Assembly: GCF_001619615.1 (NCBI RefSeq)
Contig: NZ_LQQP01000002.1
Location: 162,599-226,598, forward strand
Reading direction: 5' to 3'
From: Microbacterium sp. T32
GTDB lineage: Bacteria; Actinomycetota; Actinomycetes; Actinomycetales; Microbacteriaceae
Length of the DNA: 64,000 nucleotides
Shown here: positions 1 to 9,936 of the stretch, piece after piece
Layout: every line of letters begins with the position of its first letter
Numbering within the stretch: the stretch's first letter is position 1
Made by a program: the position numbers and the translations under genes
The notes under the pieces: model-generated
The model's database searches: none
Seen by the model: the letters and a program-made list of their open reading frames with translations, nothing else
Told to the model about the DNA's origin: nothing

Positions 1-2065
1 ACTCGCCCTCGGGACCGAGGTGCCACGAGCTCGTGCCGCCGTCCATCGCGAGGTCGAACAGGTCGGAAAGCTCCTGGATCTGCTTCGGGTCGACCACGCG
101 GACGAGCGCTTCGACACGACGGTCCAGGTTGCGATGCATCATGTCGGCGCTGCCGATGAAGATCTGCGGGTCGCCGTCGTTGACGAACGTGAAGATGCGC
201 GAGTGCTCGAGGTAGCGGCCGAGGATCGACCGGACCCGGATGTTCTCGCTCATGCCCTCGACGCCGGGCTTGAGCGAGCAGATCCCGCGTACCCAGACCT
301 CGACGGGCACGCCGGCCTGGCTTGCGCGGTAAAGCGCGTCGATGATCTGTTCGTCGACCATCGAGTTGACCTTGATGCGCACACCCGAAGGCTTGCCCGC
401 GAGCGCGTTGGCCCGCTCGCGTTCGATGTGGCGGATCAGGCCCTTCCGCAGGTGAAGGGGAGCGACGAGGAGACGCTTGAACTTCTTCTCGATCGCGTAG
501 CCGCTCAGCTCGTTGAACAGGCGCGTGAGGTCGCGGCCGACCTGGTCGTCGACGGTGAAGAGACCGAAGTCCTCGTAGATGCGGCTGGTCTTGGGGTTGT
601 AGTTGCCCGTGCCGACGTGGCTGTAGTGGCGGAGGTGCCCCTCCTCCTCGCGGATCACGAGCGCGAGCTTGCAGTGCGTCTTGAGTCCGACGAGGCCGTA
701 CACGACGTGCACACCGGCCTTCTCGAGCTTCCGCGCCCACACGATGTTGTTCGCCTCGTCGAAGCGGGCCTTCACCTCGACGAGCGCAAGCACCTGCTTG
801 CCGGCCTCGGCGGCATCGATCAGCGCCTGCACGATCGGGCTGTCACCCGACGTGCGGTAGAGCGTCTGCTTGATCGCGAGGACGTGGGGGTCCTTCGCGG
901 CCTGCTCGAGGAAGGCCTGGACGCTGGTCGCGAACGACTCGTACGGATGGTGCACGAGGACGTCGCCCTTGCGGATCGCGCCGAAGATGTCGGCGCGACC
1001 GTTCTGCTCCGGCGGCTGGAAGGCCAGCGCCGTCTTCGGAACGTGCGGCGGGTAGTGCAGGTCGGGGCGGTCGATGCGCGACAGGTCGAACAGTCCGCGC
1101 AGGTCGAGGGCGCCGGGCAGCCGGTAGACCTCCTGCTCGGTGATGTCGAGTTCGCTCAGCAGCAGAGCCCGGGTCACGTCATCCATGTCCTCGGTGATCT
1201 CGAGGCGGATGGGCGGTCCGAATCGGCGCCGCAGCAGTTCGGCCTCGAGCGCCTGGATGAGGTTCTCGGTCTCGTCCTCCTCGATCGTCATGTCCTCGTT
1301 GCGGGTGAGGCGGAAGGCGTGGTGGTCGAGCACCTCCATTCCCGGGAACAGGTCGCCGAGGTGGTTGGAGATCAGTTCTTCGAGGGGGAGGTAGCGCACA
1401 CCGGGGCCGTCGCCGGGCACCTCGACGAATCGCGGCAGCATCGGGGGCACCTTCAGACGCGCGAATTCCTGGCGCCCGGTCCGCGCGTTGCGGATGCGGA
1501 TCGCGAGGTTGAGCGACAGGCCGGAGATGTAGGGGAACGGGTGGGCCGGGTCGACGGCGAGCGGCATCAGCACGGGGAAGACGTTGCGCTGGAAGTACTC
1601 GGTCAGCCGCGAGGCGGAGTCCTCGTCGAGCGAATCCCACGAGACGACCTCGATACCCGCCTCGGCGAGGGCGGGGCGCACCTGGTCGGTCCAGACGGCG
1701 GCATGCCGGAGCTGGAGACGGTGGGCTTCGGCAGAGATGTCCGCCAGGACGTCCTGCGGGGCGCGGCCGACGTTCGTGGGGACCGCGAGACCCGTCATGA
1801 TGCGACGCTTCAGGCCCGCGACCCGCACCATGAAGAATTCGTCGAGGTTGCTGGCGAAGATCGCGAGGAAGTTGGCCCGTTCGAGAATCGGCACCGTGGG
1901 GTCCTCGGCGAGTTCCAGCACGCGCTGATTGAACGCCAGCCAACTGATCTCACGATCGAGGTAGCGATTGTCGGGCAACTGCTCGTCGGCGGCCTCGATC
2001 GCTTCATCGAAGTCGTCGTCATCCGCGTCGCCCAGGCCCGCGTCCAGCACGTCGTGTTCGATCAT
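1..2065 (-). CDS. ppk1: Polyphosphate kinase 1, 3' end cut by window edge
   Basis: Reversibly transfers the gamma phosphate of ATP to inorganic polyphosphate. The reverse-strand frame reads about 688 residues without a stop up to base 1; family members are usually 700-730 residues, so only a few dozen C-terminal residues are missing. Visible marks are the N-terminal domain ([14 protein letters not shown], near residue 30), the first phospholipase-D-like motif with the phosphate-accepting His ([14 protein letters not shown]), and a second motif near the end ([16 protein letters not shown]). The ATG at 2065 is the only normal start near the conserved N-terminus; AGGGA lies almost directly before it, so the ribosome site is poorly spaced. 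It lies just downstream of the GlnR-like gene on the same strand, which suggests phosphate/nitrogen control (inference). Confidence 0.93.
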   Translation of the reverse strand, partial: MIEHDVLDAGLGDADDDDFDEAIEAADEQLPDNRYLDREISWLAFNQRVLELAEDPTVPILERANFLAIFASNLDEFFMVRVAGLKRRIMTGLAVPTNVGRAPQDVLADISAEAHRLQLRHAAVWTDQVRPALAEAGIEVVSWDSLDEDSASRLTEYFQRNVFPVLMPLAVDPAHPFPYISGLSLNLAIRIRNARTGRQEFARLKVPPMLPRFVEVPGDGPGVRYLPLEELISNHLGDLFPGMEVLDHHAFRLTRNEDMTIEEDETENLIQALEAELLRRRFGPPIRLEITEDMDDVTRALLLSELDITEQEVYRLPGALDLRGLFDLSRIDRPDLHYPPHVPKTALAFQPPEQNGRADIFGAIRKGDVLVHHPYESFATSVQAFLEQAAKDPHVLAIKQTLYRTSGDSPIVQALIDAAEAGKQVLALVEVKARFDEANNIVWARKLEKAGVHVVYGLVGLKTHCKLALVIREEEGHLRHYSHVGTGNYNPKTSRIYEDFGLFTVDDQVGRDLTRLFNELSGYAIEKKFKRLLVAPLHLRKGLIRHIERERANALAGKPSGVRIKVNSMVDEQIIDALYRASQAGVPVEVWVRGICSLKPGVEGMSENIRVRSILGRYLEHSRIFTFVNDGDPQIFIGSADMMHRNLDRRVEALVRVVDPKQIQELSDLFDLAMDGGTSSWHLGPEGE

Positions 2066-2120
2066 TCCCTCATCATTGCAGGGGTCGATGACGTACGCGT
2101 GAACGGTTGCGTGGCGGGGC

Positions 2121-2813
2121 TCAGGCGGGCGTCGCCGGGACGGGCGGCTGATCGTCCTCGTACACGTTGAAGCGGTAGCCGACGTTGCGCACCGTGCCGA
2201 TGAGCTGCTCGAGGTCGCCGAGCTTCGCGCGGAGGCGTCGCACGTGCACGTCGACCGTGCGCGTACCGCCGAAGTAGTCGTATCCCCACACCTCGCTGAG
2301 CAGCTGCTCGCGCGTGAAGACGCGCGACGGGTGGGTGGCGAAGAAGTGGAGGAGCTGGAACTCCTTGTAGGTCAGGTCGAGCGGCTTCCCGTGCACCTTC
2401 GCAGAGTACGAGGACTCGTCGATCGTGATGCCCGAGGTCGAGATGCGCGACGACACCTGCTCGGCGCTGCGGCGCCCCACCGCGAGGCGGATGCGGGCGT
2501 CGATCTCGGCGGGGCCCGCGCCGACGAGGACGACGTCGTCGACTCCCCAGTCGGTCGAGACCGCGGTGAGACCGCCCTCGGTGACCACCAGGACGAGCGG
2601 CGCTTCCATGCCGGTGGTCGTGAGGATCTTGCACAGCGACTTCGCGCCGACGAGGTCGACGCGCGCGTCGACGAAGACGACATCCGCACTCGGGGCATTG
2701 ACCAGCTGCGCCGGTTCGGCGGGAATCTGCCGGACGCGGTGGCTCAGCAATTCGAGCGCAGGCAGCACCGCGCTACCGCCGGGGGCGGAGCTGAGAACGA
2801 GCAGCTGAGCCAA
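2121..2813 (-). CDS. glnR: GlnR-like orphan OmpR-family response regulator
   Basis: Transcription factor, 230 residues. The N-terminal receiver-like domain (about 1-110, AQLLVLSS.., [12 protein letters not shown]) lacks the full acidic phosphorylation pocket. The C-terminal winged helix (about 130-220) has the OmpR signature ([35 protein letters not shown]). No kinase gene adjoins. The receiver wording, such as [20 protein letters not shown], is that of actinobacterial GlnR, the global nitrogen regulator, rather than of RegX3 or MtrA. The TTG at 2813 is chosen because GGGAGG sits about 5 bases before it and homologues begin with AQLL; the frame is open further upstream to 2882. Function is inferred from family resemblance. 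Confidence 0.8.
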   Translation of the reverse strand: MAQLLVLSSAPGGSAVLPALELLSHRVRQIPAEPAQLVNAPSADVVFVDARVDLVGAKSLCKILTTTGMEAPLVLVVTEGGLTAVSTDWGVDDVVLVGAGPAEIDARIRLAVGRRSAEQVSSRISTSGITIDESSYSAKVHGKPLDLTYKEFQLLHFFATHPSRVFTREQLLSEVWGYDYFGGTRTVDVHVRRLRAKLGDLEQLIGTVRNVGYRFNVYEDDQPPVPATPA

Positions 2814-2965
2814 ACGGACCTCCCAGTGCGGGCCTGCCGCACCCGCCCATCTTAGGGGGGTGCCGCTCCGTCGTGCCGTCACGCCCTCGGCGGGACCGCT
2901 CCGGCGCGACGCGCCCCGGCCATCGTGTGCGCACGATGGCGGCGGTGTGCGCGATGATGGAGGGC

Positions 2966-3256
2966 ATGTCGACCCCCGACCTCGCGCCGCGCCGCACGTA
3001 CGGCGGCATCGTCGCGGTCTGGGTCCTCGCGCTCGTGGCCGGGCTCGCGATCGGACTCTTCATCCCGGCCGACTGGCGCGCGCAGTGGATCACGGTCGCG
3101 CTCGGCGGCTGCGTCATCGCGGCCTTCGCCGTGCAGCTCTGGTACGGCCGCTCGCAGGCGTTCATCCAGCGGGTCGCGGCGAGTGTGCTGGGGGCGCTCG
3201 TGGTGCTCGGTGTCGTGACGGCCGGGTTCGGGCTGGCATCCATCGTTCCCCGGTAG
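2966..3256 (+). CDS. Small membrane protein of unknown function
   Basis: A 96-residue protein with three hydrophobic stretches: roughly residues 12-34 ([19 protein letters not shown]), 40-58 and 68-90. This fits three membrane helices with a short cytoplasmic N-terminus. The ATG at 2966 has GGAGGG close before it. The frame is open upstream, but that sequence is Arg/Pro-rich and not membrane-like. It sits head-to-head with the GlnR-like gene and 9 bases ahead of a 37-residue membrane peptide, so the two may form one transcript. I do not recognise the family. Confidence 0.65.
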   Translation: MSTPDLAPRRTYGGIVAVWVLALVAGLAIGLFIPADWRAQWITVALGGCVIAAFAVQLWYGRSQAFIQRVAASVLGALVVLGVVTAGFGLASIVPR

Positions 3257-3265
3257 AGTTGGGCC

Positions 3266-3379
3266 ATGGACCTCCTCGCGCTCGAACTCTTCTTCGTGGG
3301 ACTTCTCGGTCTCGCCTCGCTGGCGATCGCCTTCGTCTCCGGCACCGTCATCTGGAACCTCTACCGCGGCCAGCGCTGA
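3266..3379 (+). CDS. 37-residue single-pass membrane peptide
   Basis: A short frame starting ATG at 3266 and ending TGA at 3377-3379. It begins MDLLALELFFVGLLGLASL, continues hydrophobic to about residue 29, and ends in a short basic tail (WNLYRGQR). This is the profile of a one-helix membrane peptide with a positive C-terminus. It lies between the 96-residue membrane protein and the nitrobindin-like gene, with only 11 bases to the next start. Coding status is inferred from the strongly hydrophobic reading, compact spacing and clean stop; no function is proposed. Confidence 0.5.
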   Translation: MDLLALELFFVGLLGLASLAIAFVSGTVIWNLYRGQR

Positions 3380-3390
3380 CGAGCGCCGTC

Positions 3391-3990
3391 GTGATCGAGA
3401 TTCCGACCGACCTCCCCGCCGACCTCGTCCCGCTCTCGTGGCTGATCGGCGTGTGGGAGGGCACCGGCGTCATCGACTACGAGGCCGACGGCCGCACGTT
3501 CTCGGGCGAGTTCGCGCACAGCGTGAGCTTCAGCCATGACGGCGGCGACTTCCTGAACTACTCGGCGCGGGCCTGGCTCCTCGACGGCGACGACCGCCGT
3601 CCGCTCGTGTCCGAGACCGGGTACTGGCGCGTTCCCCGTCCGGCCACCGACGCGGATGCCGGTCCCGCGCTGCTCCCGCCCACCGAAGCCGCCCCGCCGC
3701 GCACCGCCGACGACGTCGAGACGCTCCGTACCGCCGAGGGCGGCTTCCCGCTCGAGGTGAGCCTGGCCCACTCCAACGGCGTGCTCGAGCTGTACCTCGG
3801 TCAGGTCCGCGGTCCGCGGATCGACCTGGCGAGCGACGCCGTCGTCCGCACAGCGGGCGCCAAGCCCTACGCCTCCGCTACCCGCATCTACGGACTCGTC
3901 GACGACCATCTGCTGTGGGCGTGGGACATCGCGGCGTTCGGTCGCGAGCTCGCGTCCCACGCCTCGGCGCGACTGGCACGGGCCGAGTGA
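3391..3990 (+). CDS. Nitrobindin-like (THAP4/FABP-type beta-barrel) protein
   Basis: A 199-residue cytosolic protein of the FABP-like nitrobindin family, whose members bind ferric haem in a ten-stranded barrel and isomerise peroxynitrite. The family signature GVWEGTG follows the N-terminal LVPLSWLI segment (about residues 15-27). The expected proximal His region lies near the C-terminus, but I did not align it. Residues about 90-115 form a Pro/Ala-rich insertion (GPALLPPTEAAPPRTADD) not needed for the fold. A GTG start at 3391 is used because the conserved sequence begins 15 residues later. Its stop TGA shares one base with the ATG of the YgfZ gene, so the two are translationally coupled. Confidence 0.8.
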   Translation: MIEIPTDLPADLVPLSWLIGVWEGTGVIDYEADGRTFSGEFAHSVSFSHDGGDFLNYSARAWLLDGDDRRPLVSETGYWRVPRPATDADAGPALLPPTEAAPPRTADDVETLRTAEGGFPLEVSLAHSNGVLELYLGQVRGPRIDLASDAVVRTAGAKPYASATRIYGLVDDHLLWAWDIAAFGRELASHASARLARAE

Positions 3991-5093
3991 TGGCGTCTCT
4001 CACCGAGGTTCCCGGGGCCGTCGTCGACGACGCGGGTCTCCGCCACGTCGGCTCGCCCCTCGCGGAGCAGCGTCGGCTGGCATCCGGTTCCGCGCTGGCG
4101 CCCCTGGGCGATCGCCGCGTGCTGTCGGTCGGCGGTCCCGACCGGCTGAGCTGGCTCGACTCGCTGTCGTCGCAGGCGCTCACGCATCTTCCCGCGGGCG
4201 TGTCGACCGAGATGCTCATCCTCGACCCGAACGGTCGCGTCGAGCACGCGGCGTCGGTGATCGACGACGGTGAGACCGCCTGGCTGATCGTGGATGCCGC
4301 CGACGCCGAGCCGCTCGCGGCCTGGCTCGGGCGCATGCGCTTCCGTCTGCGCGTCGAGGTGCGCGACCGGTCCGACGAGGTCTTCGTCGTCGGCGGCACC
4401 CGGGCCGCGGTCGCGGGGCTGAGCGCGCTGGCCCCCGCGGGTGTCCCCGTCGTGTGGGTCGACCCGTGGCCCGAGGTCTCTCCCGGCGGCTGGGCCTACG
4501 CCCGCGTCGAGGATCACCCCGGTGCCGAGCGTGACTGGGCCGAAGCGGTCGTGGATGCCACCGAGTTCGACCGCATCGTCGCCGCGGCCGTGGCCGGCGA
4601 GGTCATGCTCGCGGGGCGCGAGGCCGTCGAGGCGCTGCGCGTCGCGGCCTGGCGCCCGCGCGTCGCCGCGGACGCCGACGAGCGCCTGCTGCCGCACGAG
4701 ATGGACTGGCTCCGCACCGCCGTGCACCTGTCGAAGGGCTGCTACCGCGGCCAGGAGACGGTCGCCAAGGTGCACAACCTCGGCCACCCGCCGCGTCGCG
4801 TGGTCGCACTGCAGCTCGACGGCAGCGACAGTGTGCTGCCCGCACGCGGTGACGTCGTGCGCGTCGGCGACGACGCCATCGGCGCCGTGACCTCGGTCGC
4901 CGTGCACTTCGAGGAGGGCCCGATCGCCCTCGCCCTCGTCAAGCGCACGGCTCCGGCCGACGTGACGTACGTGGTCGACACCGCGGACGGTCCCATCGCC
5001 GCGGCGGTGGAGGCGGTCGTCCCCTCCGACGCGGGCGCGACCGCCGGCGTTCCCCGGTTGCCGCGCCTCGGGCGCCGCCGCGCCGCGGAATGA
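3990..5093 (+). CDS. ygfZ: YgfZ/GcvT-like folate-binding protein
   Basis: Tetrahydrofolate-dependent protein that supports iron-sulfur enzyme maturation or repair in other bacteria. The 367-residue sequence has the GcvT-like fold and the family motif KGCYRGQE (in LSKGCYRGQETVAKVHN, about residue 248), with the conserved Cys. An early PDRLSWLDSLSSQ segment is also typical. The ATG at 3990 overlaps the upstream stop (TGATG). The next gene starts 10 bases after its stop, giving a compact operon of nitrobindin-like protein, YgfZ and a membrane protein. Confidence 0.85.
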   Translation: MASLTEVPGAVVDDAGLRHVGSPLAEQRRLASGSALAPLGDRRVLSVGGPDRLSWLDSLSSQALTHLPAGVSTEMLILDPNGRVEHAASVIDDGETAWLIVDAADAEPLAAWLGRMRFRLRVEVRDRSDEVFVVGGTRAAVAGLSALAPAGVPVVWVDPWPEVSPGGWAYARVEDHPGAERDWAEAVVDATEFDRIVAAAVAGEVMLAGREAVEALRVAAWRPRVAADADERLLPHEMDWLRTAVHLSKGCYRGQETVAKVHNLGHPPRRVVALQLDGSDSVLPARGDVVRVGDDAIGAVTSVAVHFEEGPIALALVKRTAPADVTYVVDTADGPIAAAVEAVVPSDAGATAGVPRLPRLGRRRAAE

Positions 5094-5103
5094 CCGCCGC
5101 GAA

Positions 5104-6213
5104 ATGACCGCCGAGGAGTCCTCGACGACGCTCGGCGTCGTCGTGCCGCACTCGCGCGTGCGCACGACCCTGCGGCGCCGGTGGGGGCGGGTCCGCGAGT
5201 CGATTCCCGCGATCGTGCAGATCGTCGTCGCCGCGACCGTGGCGTTCGCGTTCGCGCATTTCGTGCTCGGACATACCGTGCCGCTCCTCGCCGCGACCGT
5301 GACGGTGTCGAGCCTCGGGCTGGTGCGGGATGCCCGTCCGTGGCGCGTGGCCGAGACCGTGGCGGGAATGCTCGTCGGCATCCTCCTGGCGGAACTCGTG
5401 CTCCTGGTCGCGGGCGCGGGGTGGTGGCAGATCGCGGTGGCGATGTTCGTGACTCTCGTGGTGGCGCGCTTCCTCTCGCCGCAGCCCGGGTTCGCGCTGT
5501 CGGCCGTGGTGCAGTCGCTCATCGCGCTGGTGCTGGTGACCGGCGCGCCGTTCGTCCGCCTCATCGACGGCGCGGTCGGGGGAGCGGCGGCCCTGCTCGT
5601 CACGGCGCTCATCCCGCGGACGCTCCGGCGCACCGAGCTCCGGGATGCCGATGAGCTCTTCGACGCGTTCGACGTCGCGACCGCGACGATCGTGCGGGCG
5701 CTCCGGCGCGGCGACCGTGCCCGTGCCGAGCGAGGGCTCGAGCGTGCGCGAGCGTTGCAGACCTACGTCGATGCGTGGAGCGGATCGCTCGAGTCGGGAC
5801 AGGAGGTCGCGCGCATCTCGCCGTTCCTGCGCCGCCAACGCACCGAGCTCGAGCGCCATGCGCGCGTGCGGGCGGCGATGGACCTCGCCACCCGCAACCT
5901 CCGTGTCGTCGCCCGCCGTGCCGCCTACCTGTGCGCCGACGGGCAGCCACGCGCGGTGCCGGCGGACCTGCTCGGCGAGATCGAGCGCGGTGCCGGCCTC
6001 GTCCGCGACGCGCTCGACGACGTCTCGGTCGAACCGGCCGCCCGCGCCACCCTCGCGGCCCTTGCGATGCGGCTCGATCCGGCTCAGATCCTGCCCGACG
6101 GCAACATCGGAGAGCTCAACCTCGTCGCGGCCCTGCGCCCGCTGACGGTCGATCTGCTCGTGGCGACCGGGATGCCGTTCGCCGAGGCCCAAGCACTGCT
6201 TCCGCGGGTCTGA
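5104..6213 (+). CDS. FUSC/aromatic-acid-exporter-type membrane protein
   Basis: A 369-residue protein with an N-terminal membrane half (about residues 35-170: IPAIVQIVVAATVAFAFAHF, VAGMLVGILLAELVLLVAG, WWQIAVAMFVTLVVARF, SAVVQSLIALVLVTGAPFV, and others). The C-terminal half is a soluble Arg-rich helical region (about 180-369). This is the layout of FUSC/YccS-type small-molecule exporters. Substrate unknown. It starts 10 bases after ygfZ and is convergent with the methyltransferase downstream, whose stop is 2 bases away. Confidence 0.75.
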   Translation: MTAEESSTTLGVVVPHSRVRTTLRRRWGRVRESIPAIVQIVVAATVAFAFAHFVLGHTVPLLAATVTVSSLGLVRDARPWRVAETVAGMLVGILLAELVLLVAGAGWWQIAVAMFVTLVVARFLSPQPGFALSAVVQSLIALVLVTGAPFVRLIDGAVGGAAALLVTALIPRTLRRTELRDADELFDAFDVATATIVRALRRGDRARAERGLERARALQTYVDAWSGSLESGQEVARISPFLRRQRTELERHARVRAAMDLATRNLRVVARRAAYLCADGQPRAVPADLLGEIERGAGLVRDALDDVSVEPAARATLAALAMRLDPAQILPDGNIGELNLVAALRPLTVDLLVATGMPFAEAQALLPRV

Positions 6214-6214
6214 C

Positions 6215-7003
6215 TCACGCCGGGGCGACGGCGTCCCAGTCCACGCCGACCTCGCCCAGTCTCCAGCGCGACCGTCCCCGCACCGGCCAACCATCCGCGG
6301 CCAGCGCCTCGATCGCCGTGCGCCAGCGGTGCACGGGACCGAACGGGGCGACGGAGGCGGCGCGGTTCCACTCGCGCTGCAGCGCCGCGACGTAGTCGTG
6401 CACGCGCTCGCCGGGGACGTTCCGGTGGATGAGAGCCTTCGGCAGGCGCTCGGCCAGGATCGCGGGGTCGTCGAGCTCGGCGAGCCGCAACGAGACGGTG
6501 AGGCTCCGGGGGACGGCATCCGCCCCCACCTCCACCCACGTCACGACGCGGCCGATCTCGTCGCACGTCCCCTCGACCAGGATGCCGTCGGGCGCGAGCC
6601 GTGCGCACATGCGCGCCCAGGCGTCCGCGACGTCCGCCTCGTCGTACTGCCGCAGCACGTTCATCGCGCGGATGATCGCGGGGCGCCGGCCGTCGGGTGT
6701 CGGCACCTCGAAGCCGCCCCGCGCGAAGCTCACGCCCTCGACTCCCTCCGCCTGCGCGCGCGCCCGCGCGACGCGGTCGGGATCGATCTCGAGACCGAGG
6801 ACCGTGGCATCCGGCCGGACCCTCGTCACCCGTGCGTGCAGTTCGAGCGGGGTCACGGCGCTCGCCCCGAATCCGAGGTCGACGACGAGCGGATCCGCGG
6901 CCCGTCGGAGCACCGGATGCCGCGCGATCCAGCGGTCGACTCGTCGCAGGCGGTTGACTCCGGTCGTGCCGCGCGTGGGGCGGCCGACGGGGGAGGGAGT
7001 CAC
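6215..7003 (-). CDS. Class I SAM-dependent methyltransferase
   Basis: A 262-residue soluble protein with a Rossmann-type methyltransferase core. Motif I is VVDLGFGASAVTP (about residues 41-53), followed by the acidic end of beta-2 (VLGLEIDPDRV). A later acidic turn is YDEADVADAW. The methyl acceptor cannot be deduced; the core resembles small-molecule methyltransferases more than RNA enzymes. The start at 7003 is the outermost ATG before the phosphoglycerate mutase promoter region, and a shorter start about 15 codons in is possible. Confidence 0.7.
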   Translation of the reverse strand: MTPSPVGRPTRGTTGVNRLRRVDRWIARHPVLRRAADPLVVDLGFGASAVTPLELHARVTRVRPDATVLGLEIDPDRVARARAQAEGVEGVSFARGGFEVPTPDGRRPAIIRAMNVLRQYDEADVADAWARMCARLAPDGILVEGTCDEIGRVVTWVEVGADAVPRSLTVSLRLAELDDPAILAERLPKALIHRNVPGERVHDYVAALQREWNRAASVAPFGPVHRWRTAIEALAADGWPVRGRSRWRLGEVGVDWDAVAPA

Positions 7004-7062
7004 TCCGACATGATGCCAGGCGCGGCCCGGAGGAGACTCGTCGGCGTCGCTAGCATGGAGAC

Positions 7063-7809
7063 ATGCCTCACACGCTGATCCTCCTCCGCCACGGGCAGAG
7101 CGAGTGGAACAAGACCAACCAGTTCACCGGCTGGGTCGACGTCCGGCTGACCGACCAGGGGAAGGCCGAGGCCCAGCGCGGCGGCGAGCTCCTGAAGGAG
7201 TCGGGCGTGCTGCCCGACGTCCTGCACACCTCGGTCCTCAGCCGCGCGATCCAGACGGCCAACATCGCCCTCGACGCGGCGGACCGCCTGTGGATCCCCG
7301 TCCAGCGCTCGTGGCGCCTGAACGAGCGCCACTACGGCGCCCTCCAGGGCAAGGACAAGGCGCAGACGCTCGAGGAGTTCGGCAACGAGCAGTTCATGCT
7401 GTGGCGCCGCTCGTTCGACGTTCCGCCGCCGCCGCTGCCCGCCGACGACCAGTACAGCCAGGTCGGCGACCCGCGCTACGTCGGCATCGACGGCGAGGTG
7501 CCCGACACCGAGTCGCTGAAGATCGTCATCGACCGCATGCTGCCGTACTGGCACAGCGACATCGTCCCCGACCTGCAGGCCGGCAAGACCGTTCTCGTGA
7601 CGGCGCACGGCAACTCGCTGCGCGGCCTCGTCAAGCACCTCGAGGGCATCAGCGACGCCGACATCGCCGAGCTGAACATCCCCACCGGCATCCCGCTCGT
7701 CTACCAGCTCGACGACGACATGAAGCCGCTCGGCCCGGGCGAGTACCTCGACCCCGAGGCCGCCGCGGCCGGTGCCGCCGCCGTCGCCGCGCAGGGCAAC
7801 AAGAAGTAA
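7063..7809 (+). CDS. gpmA: 2,3-bisphosphoglycerate-dependent phosphoglycerate mutase
   Basis: Interconverts 3- and 2-phosphoglycerate in glycolysis. The 248-residue sequence has the catalytic RHGQSEWN motif at residues 9-16 with the phosphorylated His, [27 protein letters not shown], and the second catalytic His in [17 protein letters not shown]. Length equals the usual 245-250. An Ala-rich tail ([12 protein letters not shown]) ends the protein. A strong hairpin at 7825-7859 follows the stop and separates it from the convergent phoU gene. The gpm, phoU, senX3, regX3 neighbourhood is common in Actinobacteria. Confidence 0.96.
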   Translation: MPHTLILLRHGQSEWNKTNQFTGWVDVRLTDQGKAEAQRGGELLKESGVLPDVLHTSVLSRAIQTANIALDAADRLWIPVQRSWRLNERHYGALQGKDKAQTLEEFGNEQFMLWRRSFDVPPPPLPADDQYSQVGDPRYVGIDGEVPDTESLKIVIDRMLPYWHSDIVPDLQAGKTVLVTAHGNSLRGLVKHLEGISDADIAELNIPTGIPLVYQLDDDMKPLGPGEYLDPEAAAAGAAAVAAQGNKK

Positions 7810-7824
7810 CGCCCACCGCAACGA

Positions 7825-7859
7825 GAAGGGGGTGGATGCCACTGGCATCCACCCCCTTC
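7825..7859. terminator. Bidirectional hairpin between gpmA and phoU
   Basis: Perfect 17-base inverted repeat (GAAGGGGGTGGATGCCA and its complement) with almost no loop, lying between two convergent stops. It has no T-run on the plus strand. Its arms contain GGATGCC and GGCATCC, the over-represented heptamer of this window. Confidence 0.75.
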
Positions 7860-7872
7860 GACGTTCGCGGCG

Positions 7873-8547
7873 TCAGACCACCGGGGTCGGGGCCACGTCG
7901 TCGGCGCCGGCCCAGTCGCCGGTGGCGAGGTAGACGACCTTCTTCGCGACGGAGACCGCGTGGTCGGCGAAACGCTCGTGGTAGCGGCTGGCGAGGGTCG
8001 CGTCGACCGTGGCCGTGGCCTCGCCCTTCCAGGAGTCACCGAGGACCTTCTCGAAGACGCTGACGTGCAGCTCGTCGATGTCGTCGTCGACGTCACGGAT
8101 CTCTTCCGCGATCTTGAGGTCCTGCGTACGGAGGAGCTCGGCGAGGCTCCGGGCGACCTGGACGTCGAGCTCGCCCATGCGGGTGAACGTGCTCTTGAGG
8201 CCCTTGGGGATCGCGCGTTCGGGGAAGCGCGAGCGCGCGAGCTGGGCGATGTGCTCGGCCATGTCGCCCATGCGCTCGAGCGACGCGCTCACGCGGAGCG
8301 CCGTGACCACGATGCGCAGGTCGCGGGCGACCGGCTGCTGGCGGGCGAGGATCTCGATCGCGAGCTCGTCGAGGGCCATGGCCTTCTCGTCGATGATCGC
8401 GTCGGCCTCGATGACCTCCTCCGCGAGGGAGACGTCGCTCGACCCGAAGGCACGCGTCGCGCGGTCGATGGCGACCGCGACCAGTTCGGCGATCTCGACC
8501 AGTCGGCTCTGGACGTCCTCGAGGGACTGGTGGAACACTTCGCGCAT
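7873..8547 (-). CDS. phoU: PhoU phosphate signalling/transport regulator
   Basis: A 224-residue all-helical protein with two PhoU repeats, each carrying the metal-binding E/DxxxD pattern (EADAIIDEKAMALDELAIE in the first; DVDDDIDELHVSVFEKVL in the second). PhoU links the Pst transporter to the SenX3/PhoR kinase and represses the phosphate response. The ATG at 8547 (MREVFHQSLEDVQ) is preceded by GAGGAAGG; the open frame reaches 8580 but adds only a non-conserved segment. It is divergent from senX3, with a 171-base control region between. Confidence 0.93.
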   Translation of the reverse strand: MREVFHQSLEDVQSRLVEIAELVAVAIDRATRAFGSSDVSLAEEVIEADAIIDEKAMALDELAIEILARQQPVARDLRIVVTALRVSASLERMGDMAEHIAQLARSRFPERAIPKGLKSTFTRMGELDVQVARSLAELLRTQDLKIAEEIRDVDDDIDELHVSVFEKVLGDSWKGEATATVDATLASRYHERFADHAVSVAKKVVYLATGDWAGADDVAPTPVV

Positions 8548-8718
8548 CGCGATACCTTCCTCGTCGGCGGCACGGCACACATACGTCCCGCGACCCTCCG
8601 GGATTCTTCCCAGCGAAGGTTAACGAGTGGTGCTGTGACAGTGAATAGTAGCTGTTGGGTGTGGTCGGCCCCGTCTGAACGGCCGGTGACGTCCGAAGGG
8701 CGGCTCTACGCTGGAGCC

Positions 8719-9936
8719 ATGGATCACACGCAGCTCTCGCTGCTCGCGCTCCTCGTGGGAATCATCGTCGGGAGCTCCGTCGTGAGCCTCATCGTCGTCG
8801 CGCGGCGCGCCCGGGACCGGGCTCTCGCCCAGCGCTCCTCGGAGCTCCCCGAGGGTGTGGAGTCCATGCTCGGCGCCCTCGATGACCCGGCGGTGGTGTG
8901 CGACACGTCCGCCACGGTGCTGGCGCTCTCTCCGGCCGCCGAGGTCTTCGGACTGGATGCCGGCTCCGCCATCGTCGACGAGGATCTCCGCCGCGTCGCC
9001 CGCGCGGCCCGGGAGAACGGCGCCCCCGTGAGCGAGACGCTGCGCCTGCGGCGCGGAGCCGCCCCGGCGGAGCCGCGACTGGTCGCCGTGCGCGCCGCCC
9101 CGCTGTCGCCCCGCCTGGTGCTGCTCGTGCTCCGCGACATCACCGAGCGCGAGCGCGTCGAGGAGATGCGTCGGGACTTCGTCGCCAACACCAGTCATGA
9201 ACTCAAGACGCCGGTCGGCGCGGTGAGCCTCCTCGCCGAGGCGATCGAGTCGGCCGCCGACGACCCGGCGCAGGTGCGGTACTTCTCGGGCCGTCTGCAG
9301 GCCGAGATCCAGCGTCTGTCCGCGCTCACCAATCGCATCCTGAGCCTGTCCCGTCTCCAGGCCGCGGACGAGCTCCGCGACGTGCGCGACGTCTCGATCG
9401 ACGAGGTCGTGACCGCCGCGATCGAATCCCACACGATTCAGGCCGACTCCGCCCAGGTCACCGTCGTGCGGGGCGGCACGAAGGGCTTGTGGGTGCGGGG
9501 CGAACCGCAGATCCTCACCGAAGCCGTCGGCAACCTCATCGCCAACGCGATCGCCTACTCGCCACAGGGATCGAAGGTCGGGGTGGGGATCAAGCTCGAC
9601 GAGGACGTCGTCGAGATCGCCGTGACCGACCGGGGAATCGGCATCCCGGAGAGCGATCAGCACCGCGTGTTCGAGCGCTTCTATCGCGCCGATCAGGCCC
9701 GCTCGCGCCGCACCGGCGGCACGGGTCTCGGCCTCTCGATCGTCAAGCACGCCGTGCAGCGACACGGCGGCGAGGTCCGCCTCTGGTCGCGACCCGAGCG
9801 CGGCTCGACGTTCACCATCCGCCTGCCCCTGTCCGAGGCACCCGACCTCGACCTCGTACGCCCCAAGGCGCGTCGCAAGAGCCGCAAGTCCGGCACCGCG
9901 ACCCGCCCCGCACCCGTGAAGGGAGACACCGCATGA
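8719..9936 (+). CDS. senX3: Phosphate-sensing histidine kinase SenX3
   Basis: A 405-residue sensor kinase with one N-terminal membrane helix (about 7-28), a PAS-like domain (about 48-140, ending LRDITERERVEEM), the HisKA box with His160 (FVANTSHELKTPVGA), and a HATPase domain (N box EAVGNLIANAIAYSP, then DRGIGIPESD and GGTGLGLSIVKHAV). This is the SenX3 layout, and it precedes RegX3 with a 4-base ATGA overlap. It is expected to phosphorylate RegX3 under phosphate limitation. Confidence 0.93.
   Translation: MDHTQLSLLALLVGIIVGSSVVSLIVVARRARDRALAQRSSELPEGVESMLGALDDPAVVCDTSATVLALSPAAEVFGLDAGSAIVDEDLRRVARAARENGAPVSETLRLRRGAAPAEPRLVAVRAAPLSPRLVLLVLRDITERERVEEMRRDFVANTSHELKTPVGAVSLLAEAIESAADDPAQVRYFSGRLQAEIQRLSALTNRILSLSRLQAADELRDVRDVSIDEVVTAAIESHTIQADSAQVTVVRGGTKGLWVRGEPQILTEAVGNLIANAIAYSPQGSKVGVGIKLDEDVVEIAVTDRGIGIPESDQHRVFERFYRADQARSRRTGGTGLGLSIVKHAVQRHGGEVRLWSRPERGSTFTIRLPLSEAPDLDLVRPKARRKSRKSGTATRPAPVKGDTA

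Noticed and set aside
20..2170. 716-residue open frame opposite the polyphosphate kinase gene
   Set aside because: The other strand reads a near-complete PPK1 with its motifs; the plus-strand frame is an Asp/Val/Arg-rich GC shadow.
8548..8718. PHO/RegX3 boxes in the phoU-senX3 divergent region
   Set aside because: I could not find a convincing pair of direct repeats by eye; only vague GTTAACG and GTGAAT elements.
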